NCBI GenBank assembly: GCA_965116345.1
Contig: OZ220680.1
Span: forward strand, 4,092,001 to 4,156,000
Direction: 5' to 3'
From: VXYL01 sp965116345
GTDB lineage: Bacteria > Pseudomonadota > Gammaproteobacteria > Pseudomonadales > Azotimanducaceae
Length of the DNA stretch: 64,000 nucleotides
Part shown: positions 1-12,500 of the stretch, piece by piece
Layout of the letters: each line of letters opens with the position of its first letter
How positions within the stretch are numbered: position 1 is the first letter of the stretch
The notes under the pieces: generated by a model
What the model was told of the DNA's origin: nothing
Databases searched by the model: none
The model's input: only the letters and a program-made list of their open reading frames with translations
Made by a program: the position numbers and the translations under genes

Positions 1-569
1 AACGCGCCCGGCTCCGGCAGGAGCAGGTCGAGAACGTTGACGTCGCCCAGTTTCGCATGGGAAACATGGACGAACGTGGGAATGCTGCCGCGCAGGTCGA
101 GCAGCGCGTGGAGCTTGACGCCCGACTTGGTGGAGCGGAACAGCGCCCAGGGGAAAACGGACAGGCAAAGGTCGATGGTCGACGCGTCGAGGGCGAACAC
201 CGCGTTGTCCAGTTCCAGACCGAGGTCCTCGTCGGCGTAGAGCGGCCGCGCGATGCGGATCAGTTCCTGCGCGAATTCCGCGTATATCCGCCAGTCGCGC
301 CGCCTGTTGGCGTTGGCCAGCGTGTTGCGCGAGACCCTGCCCCGGATGCCCATGTGGTAGAGCTTGCCCGCATGCGCGCGCAGGCAGATCTCGATGTCGC
401 GCAGGCTCTCCCGGTGCGTCAACTGCGCGCAGGCCATGCACAGGAACTGGCTCAGGCAGGGGAACGACTTGACGTAGCGGTTTCCGCCGTAGCGCCGAAC
501 GCATTTTCGAAAATGATGAAACGGCAGATGATCCATCACCTGCGAGAAGACGAACTTGCCTGCGTACAT
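1..569 (-). CDS. IS4-family transposase (DUF4372 type), N-terminal 189 residues, partial
   Basis: The minus-strand reading frame is open from an ATG at 569 to the window edge and is 3'-truncated there. A GGAGGT ribosome-binding site lies a few bases upstream. Residues 1-70 match the DUF4372 N-terminal domain of IS4-family transposases: MYAGKFVFSQVMDHLPFHHF, then a Cys-rich SFPCLSQFLCMACAQLTHRE stretch, then ESLRDIEICLR. The conserved KLYHMGIRG and NANRRRDWRIYAEFA segments follow. Asp128 in FALDASTIDL is the likely first residue of the DDE catalytic triad; the rest of the RNase H-like domain is off the window. The function is cut-and-paste transposition of this element. Family assignment is from recognised motifs and the catalytic role from family knowledge. 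Confidence 0.88.
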   Translation of the reverse strand, partial: MYAGKFVFSQVMDHLPFHHFRKCVRRYGGNRYVKSFPCLSQFLCMACAQLTHRESLRDIEICLRAHAGKLYHMGIRGRVSRNTLANANRRRDWRIYAEFAQELIRIARPLYADEDLGLELDNAVFALDASTIDLCLSVFPWALFRSTKSGVKLHALLDLRGSIPTFVHVSHAKLGDVNVLDLLLPEPGA

Positions 570-708
570 CGCCGACCTCCGAAACGGGGCCGCAAGCGTC
601 CCCCGGGAGGTCGCCCACGTTCAAGTCGGTCACTGCCGAGAAGTCGTCGTTCGTATTTACAATCAACACTTTATGGTACAACAAGGCTACTTTCTTGGGA
701 CAGTAGTG
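1..708 (-). mobile_element. IS4-family insertion sequence, 5' part (cut by window start)
   Basis: The segment holds the start of a minus-strand DUF4372-type IS4 transposase and its upstream sequence. I place the element's end near 708, where a CACTACTGTCCC-like end (697-708, read on the minus strand) stops. Just beyond it the plus-strand sequence becomes a Calx-beta domain that begins mid-domain. The exact terminal repeat and target duplication cannot be confirmed because the other end lies outside the window. The element lies antisense to the giant repeat gene and has replaced or displaced its 5' end. Confidence 0.7.
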
Positions 709-3215
709 ATTGCAAGATTCACTTCAATTCCTATTCGATCAAACCTCCAGTCGCCGTGTCCGGCACCGACTACGAACCGGGCGTCATAAAGAACGTCGCC
801 ATTGCCAAGGGCAACTCATCGAGCGCCGTTCTTGAAATGCAGATCCTCCAGGACAACAGAGAGGAGCCAGACAAGGAGCTCCTGTTCAGCCTCGATAACA
901 CCGGGAACACATGTCCGCGTATCGGGAATGACTTGCCGGGCTTTGAGTGGCCAATACCGGTCACCATCACGGAAGCCTCGCTCCTCGACATCGAGGACCC
1001 CGCAGAGAAAGTCACCGAGGGTCAGAACCTGGAGTTCCCGGTGCGCTTGAACAGCGCGCAGATCAGCGACGTGGACATCAACTGGAAGACCGCCGACGGC
1101 AGCGCCAAAGCCGGTAGCGATTACACGGCAGAGGCCAGCGGGACACTCACCATCGCGGCCGGCGCGACCGACGGCACGATCACAGTCAAAACCCTGCAGG
1201 ACAAGGTGGACGAACCTGATCAGGAGTTGAGCGTCGAGATAAGCACTTCGAGCGGGCCGACAGTCCGGCGGGGCACCGCTACCGGCATCATCCGCGACGA
1301 CGATGCGCGACCGGATATCAGCATCGGCGATGTAACGGTGACCGAGGGCGACACCGCAAGCTTCACGGTCAAACTGTCCACCACGTCGGAAAAGGAAGTC
1401 AACGCCGCCTGGGTCACCCAGGATGGCACCGCCACGGCCAGGACCGACTACGAGCACGCCAGCGGCGCCCTCACCTTCGCACCGGGGGCCACCCAGGCGA
1501 GCATTTCCGTCAAGACACTGGACGACGCCAGGGACGAAGTCACGGAGACTTTCAAGGTGTCGCTGTTCGACACGCCGGAAGGCAAGCGCAAGATCGCCGA
1601 CGCCACGGTCACCGTCGAGGACAACGACACCGCCGCGCTCACCTTCTCCGTCTCCGATGCCCATGCCGTGGTCGACGAGGTCTCCGGCGGCAGCACGGCC
1701 ACCTTCACCGTCACCCTGTCGGAGGAAGCTCTCGCCGCCGTCAGCGTGGACTGGAAGACCGAGGACGGCGCCGATGGGCCCATTGGGAGCGGACAACAAG
1801 GGGCCGTTGCCATGGATGGCCTGGTGTCGGACTACACGGCGGTTGCGGCCACCACGCTCACCTTCTCCCCCGGCGAGACGGAGAAGCAGGTCGCGGTGAC
1901 CGTGGTCCACGACACGATTCCCGAGGGGAAGGAGCACTTCCAGGTGGTGCTGGAGAATCCGTCCGGCGCCACGATCGAGAGGAGCACCGGCATCGCCTAC
2001 ATCGCCGCCAACGACGGGGTGATCTACACGGTGGTCAACGCCGGCGCCGAGATTCGGGAGGGGCAGAGCTTTGTCGCCCGGGTTCGGCGCAATATCGCCA
2101 CCGTGGAGCACACGGTGCGGTTCTGCGTGCGCGGCGTGAATTCCGACAATCCCGGCGGCACCGCGGTCATATCCAATCCCGACTCCGACCCGGGGTCCGG
2201 GACCCCAAACGAGCAGAACAATCGCGGCAAGGACGATGTGCGGGTGGACTTTCGATACTCGCAGCTCAACGACTGCTCGGTTCGAAGCGAGGTCGGCGAA
2301 TTCAAGACCGTCGAATTCGGTGTGAACGAGTATGAAAAGACCATCACCATCCACACGATCAACGACGATCGACTCGAGGACGACGAAACCTTCACGTTGA
2401 GCTACGGCACAGGGAGCAACATCTACAGCGGCAGCATTGGTCGCACCGTGGTGGTCAAACCGAACGGGTTGTTCACGATTCTTGACGACGACTCTCGCCG
2501 CATATCGGTCAAGGCGCGCCGATCGACCGTGTGGGAAGGCGAGAAAGCGCAGTTCGACATCCATCTCGATCCGCCCCTCGCGCAGGGCGAGACCGCTACG
2601 GTCAAGTACTCGACCACCGACGGCACCGCCACCGGTGGGGCCGCCTCGGCCGGCCACGACTACGCCGCGCACGCCGACGCAACGCTCACCCTCAACCCGC
2701 CCCAAACCGCCGGCGGTCCCGCGGGGACGATCGAGGTGCAGGCGCACAACGAACCCGTCAGCGAGTCGGTCTATGAGCAGGCGGAGACCTTTACGATCAC
2801 GCTCAGCGAACCGTCCGACAAAGTGAACCTGCCCACGGCCGGCGCGCACGTGATGGCGGTCACGATCCTCGATGACGACCCGACCACGGTGTATGCGGAC
2901 CACGCGGTGGCGGACGAGGGCGAGGCGGCGCGCGTCGCGATTCGGCTGACGCACCCACGCGATGCCGATGCCGAGGTGACCTGGAAAACCAGCGAGGTGA
3001 AGGGCGGCGCCGAGGCGGGCAAGGACTTCACCGCGGTGGCGGCGGGCAAGGTCACGGTTCCCGCCGGGAAAACGATCGTGTACGTCGAGGTGGCGACCCT
3101 CGAAGACACCCTGGTCGAGGGCGACGAGTCATTCGAGGTTGTGGTCACGGACGTCGATCTCCCGGACTTCCTTTACGGCGAGGCCCGAACGGTGACGATC
3201 CGCGACGACGATCGC

Positions 3216-3509
3216 CACGCGCCCATGTTCACCGGTTTCGCGGACGCCAGCGTGGAGGAGAACGAGAATTGGTTGGCCGATCCCACACTCGAAGGCGAGC
3301 CCGACGGCGTGATGACCTGGACGCTCGAGGGCGACGATGCCGCAGTCTTCAGGGTCAACAGAAGGAACGGCAGGTTGCGCCTGCCCGCGCAGAACTTCGA
3401 GGATCCCAAGGACAAGGACGCCAGGAATACCTATGAAGTGACGGTGCGGGCCACGGATGAAGATGGCAATACCGGCTCTGAGGACGTGACGGTGACGGTG
3501 ACGGATGTC
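3216..3509 (+). other. Cadherin-like domain embedded among Calx-beta modules
   Basis: About 98 residues run from HAPMFTGFADASVEENE to YEVTVRATDEDGNTGSEDV followed by TVTVTDV. The pattern is that of a bacterial cadherin-like repeat: an A-S-V-x-E-N start, a W-x-L-x-G-x-D-A-x-x-F-x-V core, and a terminal V-x-A-T-D-E-D-G-N calcium-ligand motif. It is the only such domain I noticed in the protein. It would be expected to bind calcium and stiffen or branch the passenger. Confidence 0.7.
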
Positions 3510-4976
3510 AGGACGGTTCAGGTTCTGCCCGGGAAGGATCAGGGTAATGACGAAGGCAAGGCCGTCCTTTTCCAACTTCTTCGCACTGGCAGGACCCAAC
3601 ATACGACGGCGGCAACCCTCAAGTGGCGCACCCTGCCCGACAGTGAGGGCGACCATCCTGCCGCAGCGAACGACTACACGAGGCAAAAGGAACTGAAGAC
3701 CCATCAGATCCGGCTACAAACTGCGTCGAACTTTCCAATCCAGACCACCAAGGACGACATCGACGAGGAAGATGAGACCTTCATAGTGGAGCTGAGCGGG
3801 CTCACCGACGGGGCGACGGATGACGCCGTGTTCGTGGATACCGACGGCAACATCATCCCCGGTCCGATCGAGGTGGTCGTCACTATCGAGGACGACGACA
3901 CCCGCGGCGTGACGATCGATCCGGTCGAAGTCGACATCGACGAGGTCGATGACCCGAGCACCACGAGCGACACGGAGAACGAGGACGCATACACCGTGGT
4001 CCTCGATAGTCGGCCTACCGGTCAGGTAGCCATCGACCTCGGCGTGCCGGACGGGGCGCCCTTCACCGTCAGTCCGAAGAAGCTCACATTCAAGGCGAAG
4101 GACTGGGAGAAGGCGCAAGCCGTCACGGTGACGGCGGTGGATGACGCGATCAACAACCCGGACGACGAGCGCACCGCCGAGATCACCCACACCCTCGACG
4201 CCTCCGGCACGGACTACGCGGACGAGACCGCGAGCCCGGTAAGCGTCACGGTCGTCGATGACGACGACGCACCGGACACCATTACGCTCAGCGTCGATAC
4301 CCCCACCGTCGCCGAGGGCGACGACGCGACGACGGTCACTGTCACCGCGACGGTCGACGGCAGCTCCACCTTTGCCACCGACACGACGGTCGAGGTCGAG
4401 GTCGGCGACTCAACAGACAGCGCGGTCGAGGGGACGGATTACGCGGACGTGGCGACATTCGACATTACGATCGATGCCGAGGCCACGAGCGGTAAGGAGA
4501 CCTTCAGCCTCGACCCGATTGACAACACCGTCGATGCGAACGACAAGGCGTTGAGCGTCACCGGCACCTCTACAGGCCTCACGGTGAACCCGGCAAGTAT
4601 CGCGATCACCGACGACGACGATGCGCCCGTGCTGTCCATCGACGCCCCGAGCGTCGCCGAAGGCGCGAACGGCGCCACCGCGACCTTGAGCTTCACCGTA
4701 ACGCTCACCTCGGCGAGCGGTCGTGTGGTGACGGTGGACTACGCCGGGCAGTCCGGCGGCACGGCGACCTCGGGCGGCGACTACGTTGCGCCGACTGCCG
4801 GCACGCTCACCTTCGCGGCGGGAGAGGTGTCAAAGACCATCGACGTGACCGTCAACGGCGACGACACGGACGAGCCCGACGAGACGCTGCGGGTGCGGCT
4901 CTCGTCACCGTCCAATGCGACCTTTGCCGGGGCCGTCACCACCCTCGACGGCACCGGCACGATCACCGACGACGAT

Positions 4977-6538
4977 GCGACGAGCCTGGTCCTTGCCCGC
5001 GCGGGATCGGGCAGCATCGCCGAGAACGGCGGCAGCACGGAAATCACCCTCACGCTCGGCAGGGCGCTGGTTGCGGGCGAGAGCGTGACCGTGCCGCTGA
5101 CCGTGACCGGCGGCACGGTCACCACGCACTTTCAATTTGGCCTCAAGGGCAATGGCGGCACGGGCGTTTCCCTCCTCACCGCTGATCCACACAGCGCCCA
5201 GGACCCGGCCGTCACGCTCTCGGGCGCCGGCGCGCAAACGGCGACCCTGACGCTCACGGCGGTAGCTAACACGGACATTGTGCGCCGGACCATCGAGATT
5301 GCCTACGGGAAGGGCGCCCGCGCCCCACCATCGAACGCACTGTCCGGCGGCATCAACTCCACCGGCTCGGCATCGGCGCTGATCAAGGACGACGACGCCA
5401 TGATCAGCATCGCCGCCGCAAGCGCCGCGGAGGGCAGCGCGGTGGGGTTCACCGTCACCCTGCCCGAGGCGGCGCCAGCGGGCGGTGTGACGATCGGCTA
5501 CTCGACGAGCGACGGCCGCGGCAAGGCCGACGACGCCACCTACCAGGTCGCGACCAGCGCCGATTACACGGCAGCGCCGGAGAACGCCAGCCTGTCCATC
5601 GCCGAAGGCGCTTCGACCGGCACGATCAGCATCGCCACCGCCGACGACGACACCTACGAAAGCGACCACTACTTCACGCTGACCCTCGACAGCGCCAGCC
5701 TCTACAACCTCAGCGAGACCGACGGCGCGGCCATCGGCACGATCACCGACGCGGACGATACGCCGAGCTTCGCCTTCTCCGCCGCCTCGACCGATGCCGA
5801 CGAGGACGATGGCACGATCACGCTCACCATCGCGAAGACCGGCACGACCCTCGTCGACGCCACGGTCAGCTACGCGACGGTGAACGGCTCGGCGGCGGGG
5901 GGGGGGGGGGGAACGACTTCACATCAAAAGCGAGCACGGACCTCGACTTCAAGGCGGCGGAGGCGAGCAAGACGATCTCCGTCGATCTCACCGACGACAG
6001 TAACGACGAGCCTCGGGAAGCCTTCAGCGTCGCGCTGACGCCCAAGTCCCACGCCAGGCTCGGCAGCACGTCGAGCCACACCGTCAACATCACCGACAAC
6101 GACCCGACCAGGGTGACGCTGGCCGCCCCCGCCGCCGCGATCAACGAGAACGGCGGCACGAAGACGATCACCTTCACGCTCGGTCGGACGCTCACCGGCG
6201 ATGAAAGCCTGGACGTGCCGCTGAACTTTGCCGGAACGGCCACCTTCGGCGCCGACTACACGCTTGCCGAGCCGAGCACCGCGCCAACAGGCGTGACCTA
6301 CTCGAACCTTGCGAGCACAGATCTCGCCGCCAATCCGCCGACGGTCGCCTTCTCCGGCGTGGACAGCGCCGCGAGCAGCGCCACGCTCATCCTCACCGCC
6401 GCGGCCGACACGGTGGACGAAGGCGCGTCGGAATCGGTGACGGTGGGCCTCGGCACACTCGACGCCGACTCGGGGTCGAACCTCGACGGCGGCGCCTCTG
6501 GCTCCGGCACGGCGACCTTCAACATCCGCGACGACGAC
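4977..6538 (+). repeat. Superblock copy 1 (contains the G15 tract)
   Basis: An ordered set of modules runs from A-T-S-L-V-L-A-R-A-G-S-G-S-I-A-E to the D-D-D before TTPVATLKL. It is 1562 nt as read, and becomes a multiple of three only if the G tract is 13 or 16. It is the most divergent of five copies. Confidence 0.8.
5897..5911 (+). repeat. Homopolymeric G15 tract that breaks the giant reading frame
   Basis: Fifteen consecutive G follow a GGCGGC context. The upstream frame (codon starts divisible by 3) carries a Calx-beta strand into the tract. The homologous continuation (NDFTSKASTDLDFKAAEASK) resumes at 5912 in another frame. The four paralogous copies of this superblock have a short mixed sequence here (ACCGGCGGCAGCGACTTC type) with no homopolymer. 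A tract of 13 or 16 G would restore one continuous frame. It may be a slipped-strand phase-variation switch or a sequencing/assembly length error. Confidence 0.9.
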
Positions 6539-9500
6539 ACCACGCCGGTGGCGACGCTGAAACTCACCCCGACAAGCATTGCCGAGGACGGCGGCGCCAC
6601 GGACGGGACGAGCACGGTCACCGCAACCTTGAGCGGCACGTCGAACCAGGACTTGACGCTGACGGTCGCCGCCGCGCCGGTGTCCCCGGCAGTCGGCGGC
6701 GACTACGCGCTCAGCGACAACACGACCCTGACCATCGCCGCCGGGAGCACCACGAGCACCGGTACGGTCACCATCACCGCCAGGGACAACGAGGTCGACG
6801 CGGCCAACAAGACCGTCACCGTCTCGGCCACCGCGACCGGCGGCAACGGCGTGGCCAACCCGGCCCACGCGACGCTGACGATCACCGACGATGATGAGCG
6901 CGGCGTCAGCGTCTCGCCGGTCGCGCTGACCCTCGCCGAGGCCGACGACCCGCTGACGCTGAACACCGACGAGCGTGAGGGAACCTACACCGTCGAGCTC
7001 GACAGCCAGCCCACCGGCACGGTGACGGTGAACCTCTCGAGCGGCGACACGAAGATCGCCACGCTCAGCGACACGAGCCTCGAGTTCACGGCTTCCGACT
7101 GGGATGCGCAGACCGTCACCGTCACCGCCGTGGCCGACAACGTCGACAACACAGGCGACGCGCGCAGCGTGCGCATCACCCACACGGTGAGCGCCGCCGG
7201 CACCGACTACAAGGACGAGTCCGCCGAGCCGGTGGACGTGACGGTCACCGATGACGATGGGGCGCCGAGCGGCATCACGCTGACCGTGGACACGTCCACC
7301 ATCGCCGAGGACGCCGCCACCGCAACGGTCAAGGTGACGGCGACGGTTGCCGGCGGCACGACCTACGGCGCGGAGACCACCGTCGAGGTGGAGGTGGGCG
7401 TGGACGGCGACAGCGCCGAGGCGGGCGACGACTACGCGACGGTCGCGGACTTCGACATCGTCATCGGTGCGGGGGAGACCAGCGCCGCCAGGACCTTCAG
7501 CCTGAACCCGACCGACGACGCCTTCGACGAGGACAGCGAGACGCTCACCGTCACCGGCGCCTCCGGGGATATCGCGATCACGGACGCGGAAATCACGATC
7601 ACCGACGACGACGACGCGCCGACCTTGTCGATCGACTCTCCGTCCGTGGGCGAGGGCGACAGCGGCAGCGCGGATCTCTCTTTCAAGGTCACATTGACCC
7701 CGGCCAGCGGCAAGCCGGTGACGGTCAGCTATGCCGATGCCGGCACCGGCACGGCCACTTCCGGCGAGGACTACGCGGCAATCAAGGCGGGCACCCTGAC
7801 GTTCGCCGCCGGCGAGACGAGCAAGAAGGTGGCGGTCTCGGTCACCGGCGACACCACGGACGAGCCCGACGAATCGGTCGTGCTGCGCCTCTCCGCGCCC
7901 ACGAATGCGGTCTTTGCGGAGAGCGCAACGACACTCGACGGCGAAGGCACGATCACCGACGACGATGCCGGACCGACGGTGACCATCACCCCGGCCACCG
8001 ACGTCACGGAAGGCGATGATCCGGCGACAACCGTCGACATGAGCTTCACCGTCCTGCTGAACGCGGTGAGCGGCAAGGAAGTCACCGTGCCCTATGCACT
8101 CTCCGGCACGGCGACGGCGGGCGAGGACTACGAGAATCCCGATCCGCTGGCGGTGACCATTCCAGCCGGGAAGGCGAAGGCGGTGATTACCGTTGCCGTC
8201 AAGGGCGACACGGTCCACGAGGGCCGCGAAACCATCATCGTCCAGTTGAAGACGCCTACCAATGCGACGCTCTCCAGCAACGCGACCAAGACAACCGCGA
8301 AGGGCGGCATCCTCGACGACGAAAAGCTGCCGACGCTGAGCCTGGCGCTCGACCCCGCGACCATTGACGAGTCCGGCGACGACAACGCGAGCACGGTGAC
8401 CGCAACGGTGAGCGGCGCGTCGAGCCAGGATGTCACGCTGAAGGTTGCCGTCGCGCCGGTGGACCCGGCGGTGGCGGGCGACTACGCGCTCAGCACGAAC
8501 AAGACCCTGACCATCGCCGCCGGCAGCACGACGAGCACCGGCAAGGTCACGATCACGGCGGTGGACAATAAGGTCGATGCGCCGAACAAGACCGTCACCG
8601 TCTCGGCCAAGGCGACCGGCGGCAACGGCGTCGCCAACCCGGGCGACGCAACCCTGAAGATCACCGACGACGACGATGCGCCTGCCGTGTCGGTGGCCGA
8701 CGCCACCGCGGTCCGCGAGGGCAACGACCCCGAAACCACGGCGGACATGAGCTTCACGGTCAGTCTGTCGGCTGCCAGCGCCAGGGACATTACCGTGCCC
8801 TACACCTTGACCGGCACGGCGACCGGCGGCAGCGACTACGAGACGCCATCCTCCACGAGCCTGTCCATCGCGGCGGGCGACACCAGCGGCACGATCGTCA
8901 TCAAGGTCAAGGGCGACACCCTCGACGAGCCCAACGAGACGATCATCGTCACGCTCGGCGCGCCGACCAACGCCACGGTCTCGGCCGAGGAGGGGGCGGG
9001 CACGGGAACCGGCACGATCACCGACGACGACGGCACGCCGGTGGTCACGCTCCTGCTGTCGTCGGCGTCCATCGCCGAGTTCGGCGACGACAATGCGACC
9101 ACGGTGACCGCTTCCTTGAGCGGCGCATCGAGCCAGGCGGTCACCCTGACGGTCGCCGCCACGGCCGTCTCTCCGGCGGCAGCGGGCGACTTCGCGCTCA
9201 GCGAGAACACGACCCTCACCATCGCGGCCGGCAGCACGACGAGCACCGGCGCGGTGACCATCACGGCGGTGGACAACGACGTCGACGCGGCGAACAAGAC
9301 CGTCACCGTCTCGGCCGCCGCGACCGGCGGCAACGGCGTCGCCAACCCGACCAACGCGCCGCTGACGATCACCGACGACGATGAGCGCGGCATCGGCGTT
9401 TCGTCGGTGACGCTGACCCTCGCCGAGGTTGACGATCCGTTGACGGAGAGCGCCACCGAGCACCAGAAGACCTACAGCATCGAGCTCGACAGCCAGCCCA

Positions 9501-12500
9501 CCGGCACCGTGACCGTGAACCTCTCAAGCGGCGACACCAAGATTGCCACGCTCAGCGAAACGAGCCTCGAATTCACGCCCTCGGACTGGGACGAGCAGAC
9601 CGTCACCGTCACCGCCGTCGCCGACGACATCGACAACGTGGGCGACAAGCGCACGGTGCGCATCACCCATACGGTCAGCGCTGCCGCCACCGACTACAAG
9701 GACGAGACCGCCGCCGCCGTCGATGTGACGGTCACCGACGACGACGGGGAGCCGACGCTCGGCATCGACTCGCCGAGCATCGCCGAGGGCAACACCGCCA
9801 CCGCGACCCTGACCTTCAAGGTGACGCTGACCCCGGCGAGCGGCAAGCCGGTGAGCGTCACCTACGCCGACGCGGCCACCGGCACGGCGACCTCGGCCAC
9901 GGACTACGCGGCGATCACCTCCGGCACGCTCAACTTCGCCGCGGGCCAAACCGAGAAGACGGTGACAGTCACGGTGAACGGCGACACGGTTGACGAGCCC
10001 AATGAATCCGTCGTCCTGCGCCTGTCCTCGCCGAGCAACGCGGCGCTCTCCGGCGGCGCCCAGACCCTCGACGGCACCGGCACGATCAACGACGACGATG
10101 CGACGCCCACCGCGACCCTCGTGCTGATGCCCGCGACGATCGACGAATCCGGCAACAGGAACGAAAGCACCGTAACCGCCACCTTGAGCGGCGCATCGAG
10201 CGAGGCCGTCACCCTGACGGTCGCCGCAGCGGCCGTCGCTCCGGCGGTAGTGGGCGACTTCACGCTCAGCACCAACAAGACTCTCACGATCGCCGCCGGC
10301 AGCAAGGCCAGCGCGGGCGCGGTGACGATCACCGCCGTGGACAACAGCGTCGATGCGCCGAACACGTCGGTGACCGTTTCGGCCACCTCAAGCGGCGGCG
10401 GCGTGGCCGACCCGGACGACGCGACGCTCACGATCACCGATGACGACACCCGGGGCGTGACGGTAACGGGCGGCGCCCTGAGCATGGACGAGGCGGACAA
10501 GGCCGGGACGCAAAGCACGCGCGAGGACCAGGACAGCTACACGGTGGTGCTCGACAGCGAGCCGACTGATGACGTGCAAATCGACCTCGCCGCACCGAGC
10601 ATGGTGACCCTGAGCACGGCGCGGCTCACCTTCACGTCCTCGAACTGGAACGTTGCGCAGACGGTAACGGCGACGGCGGTGGACGACGCCATCGACAACA
10701 CCGGGGATGCCCGCACCGGCAGCATCACCCACACGGTGGTCGCGGGCGCTTCGGACTACGACGGCGTCACGGCGGAGAGCGTGGCGGTGACCGTGAACGA
10801 CGACGACACCGCGCCCGAGGGCATCGCCCTGACGGTCGACGAGGACGAGATCGCCGAGGATGCGGGCAAGACCAGCATCACCGTCACCGCGACCGTGCGC
10901 GGCGCGACGCGCTACGCGGCGGCGAAGACGGTGACCGTGACCGTGGGCAGATCGACCGACGGCGCCGAGTCCGGCGCCGACTATGCGGCGGTGACCGCCT
11001 TCGATCTCGAACTTGGCGCCGGCGAGGCGAGCGTCTCCAAGGCCTTCGACCTGACGCCCACCGACGACGCCCTCGACGAGACGGACGAGACGATCAGCGT
11101 GACCGGCGAGTCCGGGAGCCTGAGCGTGAGCGGCGCGAGCATCACGCTCACCGACAACGATGACCGCGGCATCCGCGTTTCGCCGGTGACATTGACGCTT
11201 GCCGAGGTTGACGATCCGTTGACGGAGAGCATCACCGAGCACCAGAGGACGTACAGCATCGAGCTCGACAGCCAGCCCACCGGCACCGTGACGGTGAACC
11301 TTTCGAGCGGCGACACCAAGATTGCCACGCTCAGTGAAACGAGTCTCGAATTCACGACATCCGACTGGGACGCGCAGACCGTCACGGTCACCGCCGTCGA
11401 CGACGCGATCGACAACGCGGGAGATGCCCGCACGGTGACCATCACCCATACGGTCAGCGCCGCCGGCACCGACTACAAGGACGAAACCGCCGCTGCCGTC
11501 GACGTGACGGTCACCGACGACGACAGCGCACCGACGCTCGGCATCGACGCGCCAAGCATCGCCGAGGGCGACAGCAGCACCGCGACGATGACCTTCAAGG
11601 TCACGCTGTCGTCGGCGAGCGGCAAGGCGGTGAGCGTCGCCTACGCCGATGCGACCACCGGCACGGCGACCTCGGCCACGGACTATGCGGCGATCACTGG
11701 CGGGACGCTCAACTTCGCCGCCGGCCAAACCGAGAAGACGGTGACGGTCACGGTGAACGGCGACACCACGGACGAGCCCAACGAGACAGTTGTGCTTCGC
11801 CTGTCCTCGCCAACCAACGCGGCGTTCAGCGGCGGCGCGCAGACGCTCGACGGCACCGGCACGATCGACGACGACGACGGCACGCCGGTAGTCACCCTCA
11901 AGCTGTCGTCGGCGTCCATCGCCGAGTCCGGCGCCGACAACGCGAGCACGGTGACCGCTAGCTTAAGCGGCACATCGAGCCAGGACGTCACCCTGACGGT
12001 CGCCGCCACGGCCGTCTCTCCGGCGGTAGTGGGCGACTTCGCGCTCAGCGAGAACACGACCCTGACCATCGCCGCCGGCAGCACCACGAGCACCGGCGCG
12101 GTGACCATCACGGCGGTGGACAACGATGTCGACGCGGCCAACAAGACCGTCACCGTCTCGGCCACCGCGACCGGCGGCAACGGCGTCGCCAACCCGGACG
12201 ACGCGACGCTGACGATCACCGACGACGACACGCGGGGCGTGACGGTGACCGGCGACCCCTTGAGCATGGACGAGGCAGACCAGGCCGGGACGCAACACAC
12301 GCGCGAGGACCAGGACAGCTACACGGTGGTGCTGATGAGCGAGCCGACCGACGACGTGAGCATCAACATCACCGCGCCGGCCATGGTGACGCTGAGCCCG
12401 ACAAGCCTCACCTTCACCCCGTCGAACTGGAACCAGGCGCAGACCGTCACCGCCACGGCGGTCGACGACGCCATCGACAACGCCGGCGACGAGCGCACCG

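Larger units (their letters stand above)
711..6038 (+). pseudogene. Upstream fragment of giant Calx-beta autotransporter gene (5' lost at IS4, 3' end frameshifted)
   Basis: The frame is open through the IS4 sequence (an ATG at 57), but its first 218 codons are antisense of the transposase and not real protein. Authentic Calx-beta sequence starts at about 711, already inside a domain (VSGTDYEPG...DNREEPDKELLFSLDN), so the true start and any signal peptide lie beyond the IS. About 15 Calx-beta modules of 100-120 residues follow, most ending in an acidic D-D-D linker, with one cadherin-like domain at 3216-3509. The modules here are more divergent from each other than those after 5 kb. A few cysteines occur (NTCPRIG, VRFCVRG, LNDCSVR), unlike the central repeats. 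The homologous reading stops at the G15 run (5897-5911). The remaining tail (SHQKRARTSTSRRRRR...) is out of frame and basic, and stops at 6038. I infer that this and the next open frame were one gene. Confidence 0.82.

Noticed and set aside
57..710. N-terminal 218 codons of the upstream open frame as part of the giant protein
   Set aside because: They are exact antisense of the IS4 transposase and its leader, with no signal peptide or domain; the frame is open only because of GC-rich codon bias.
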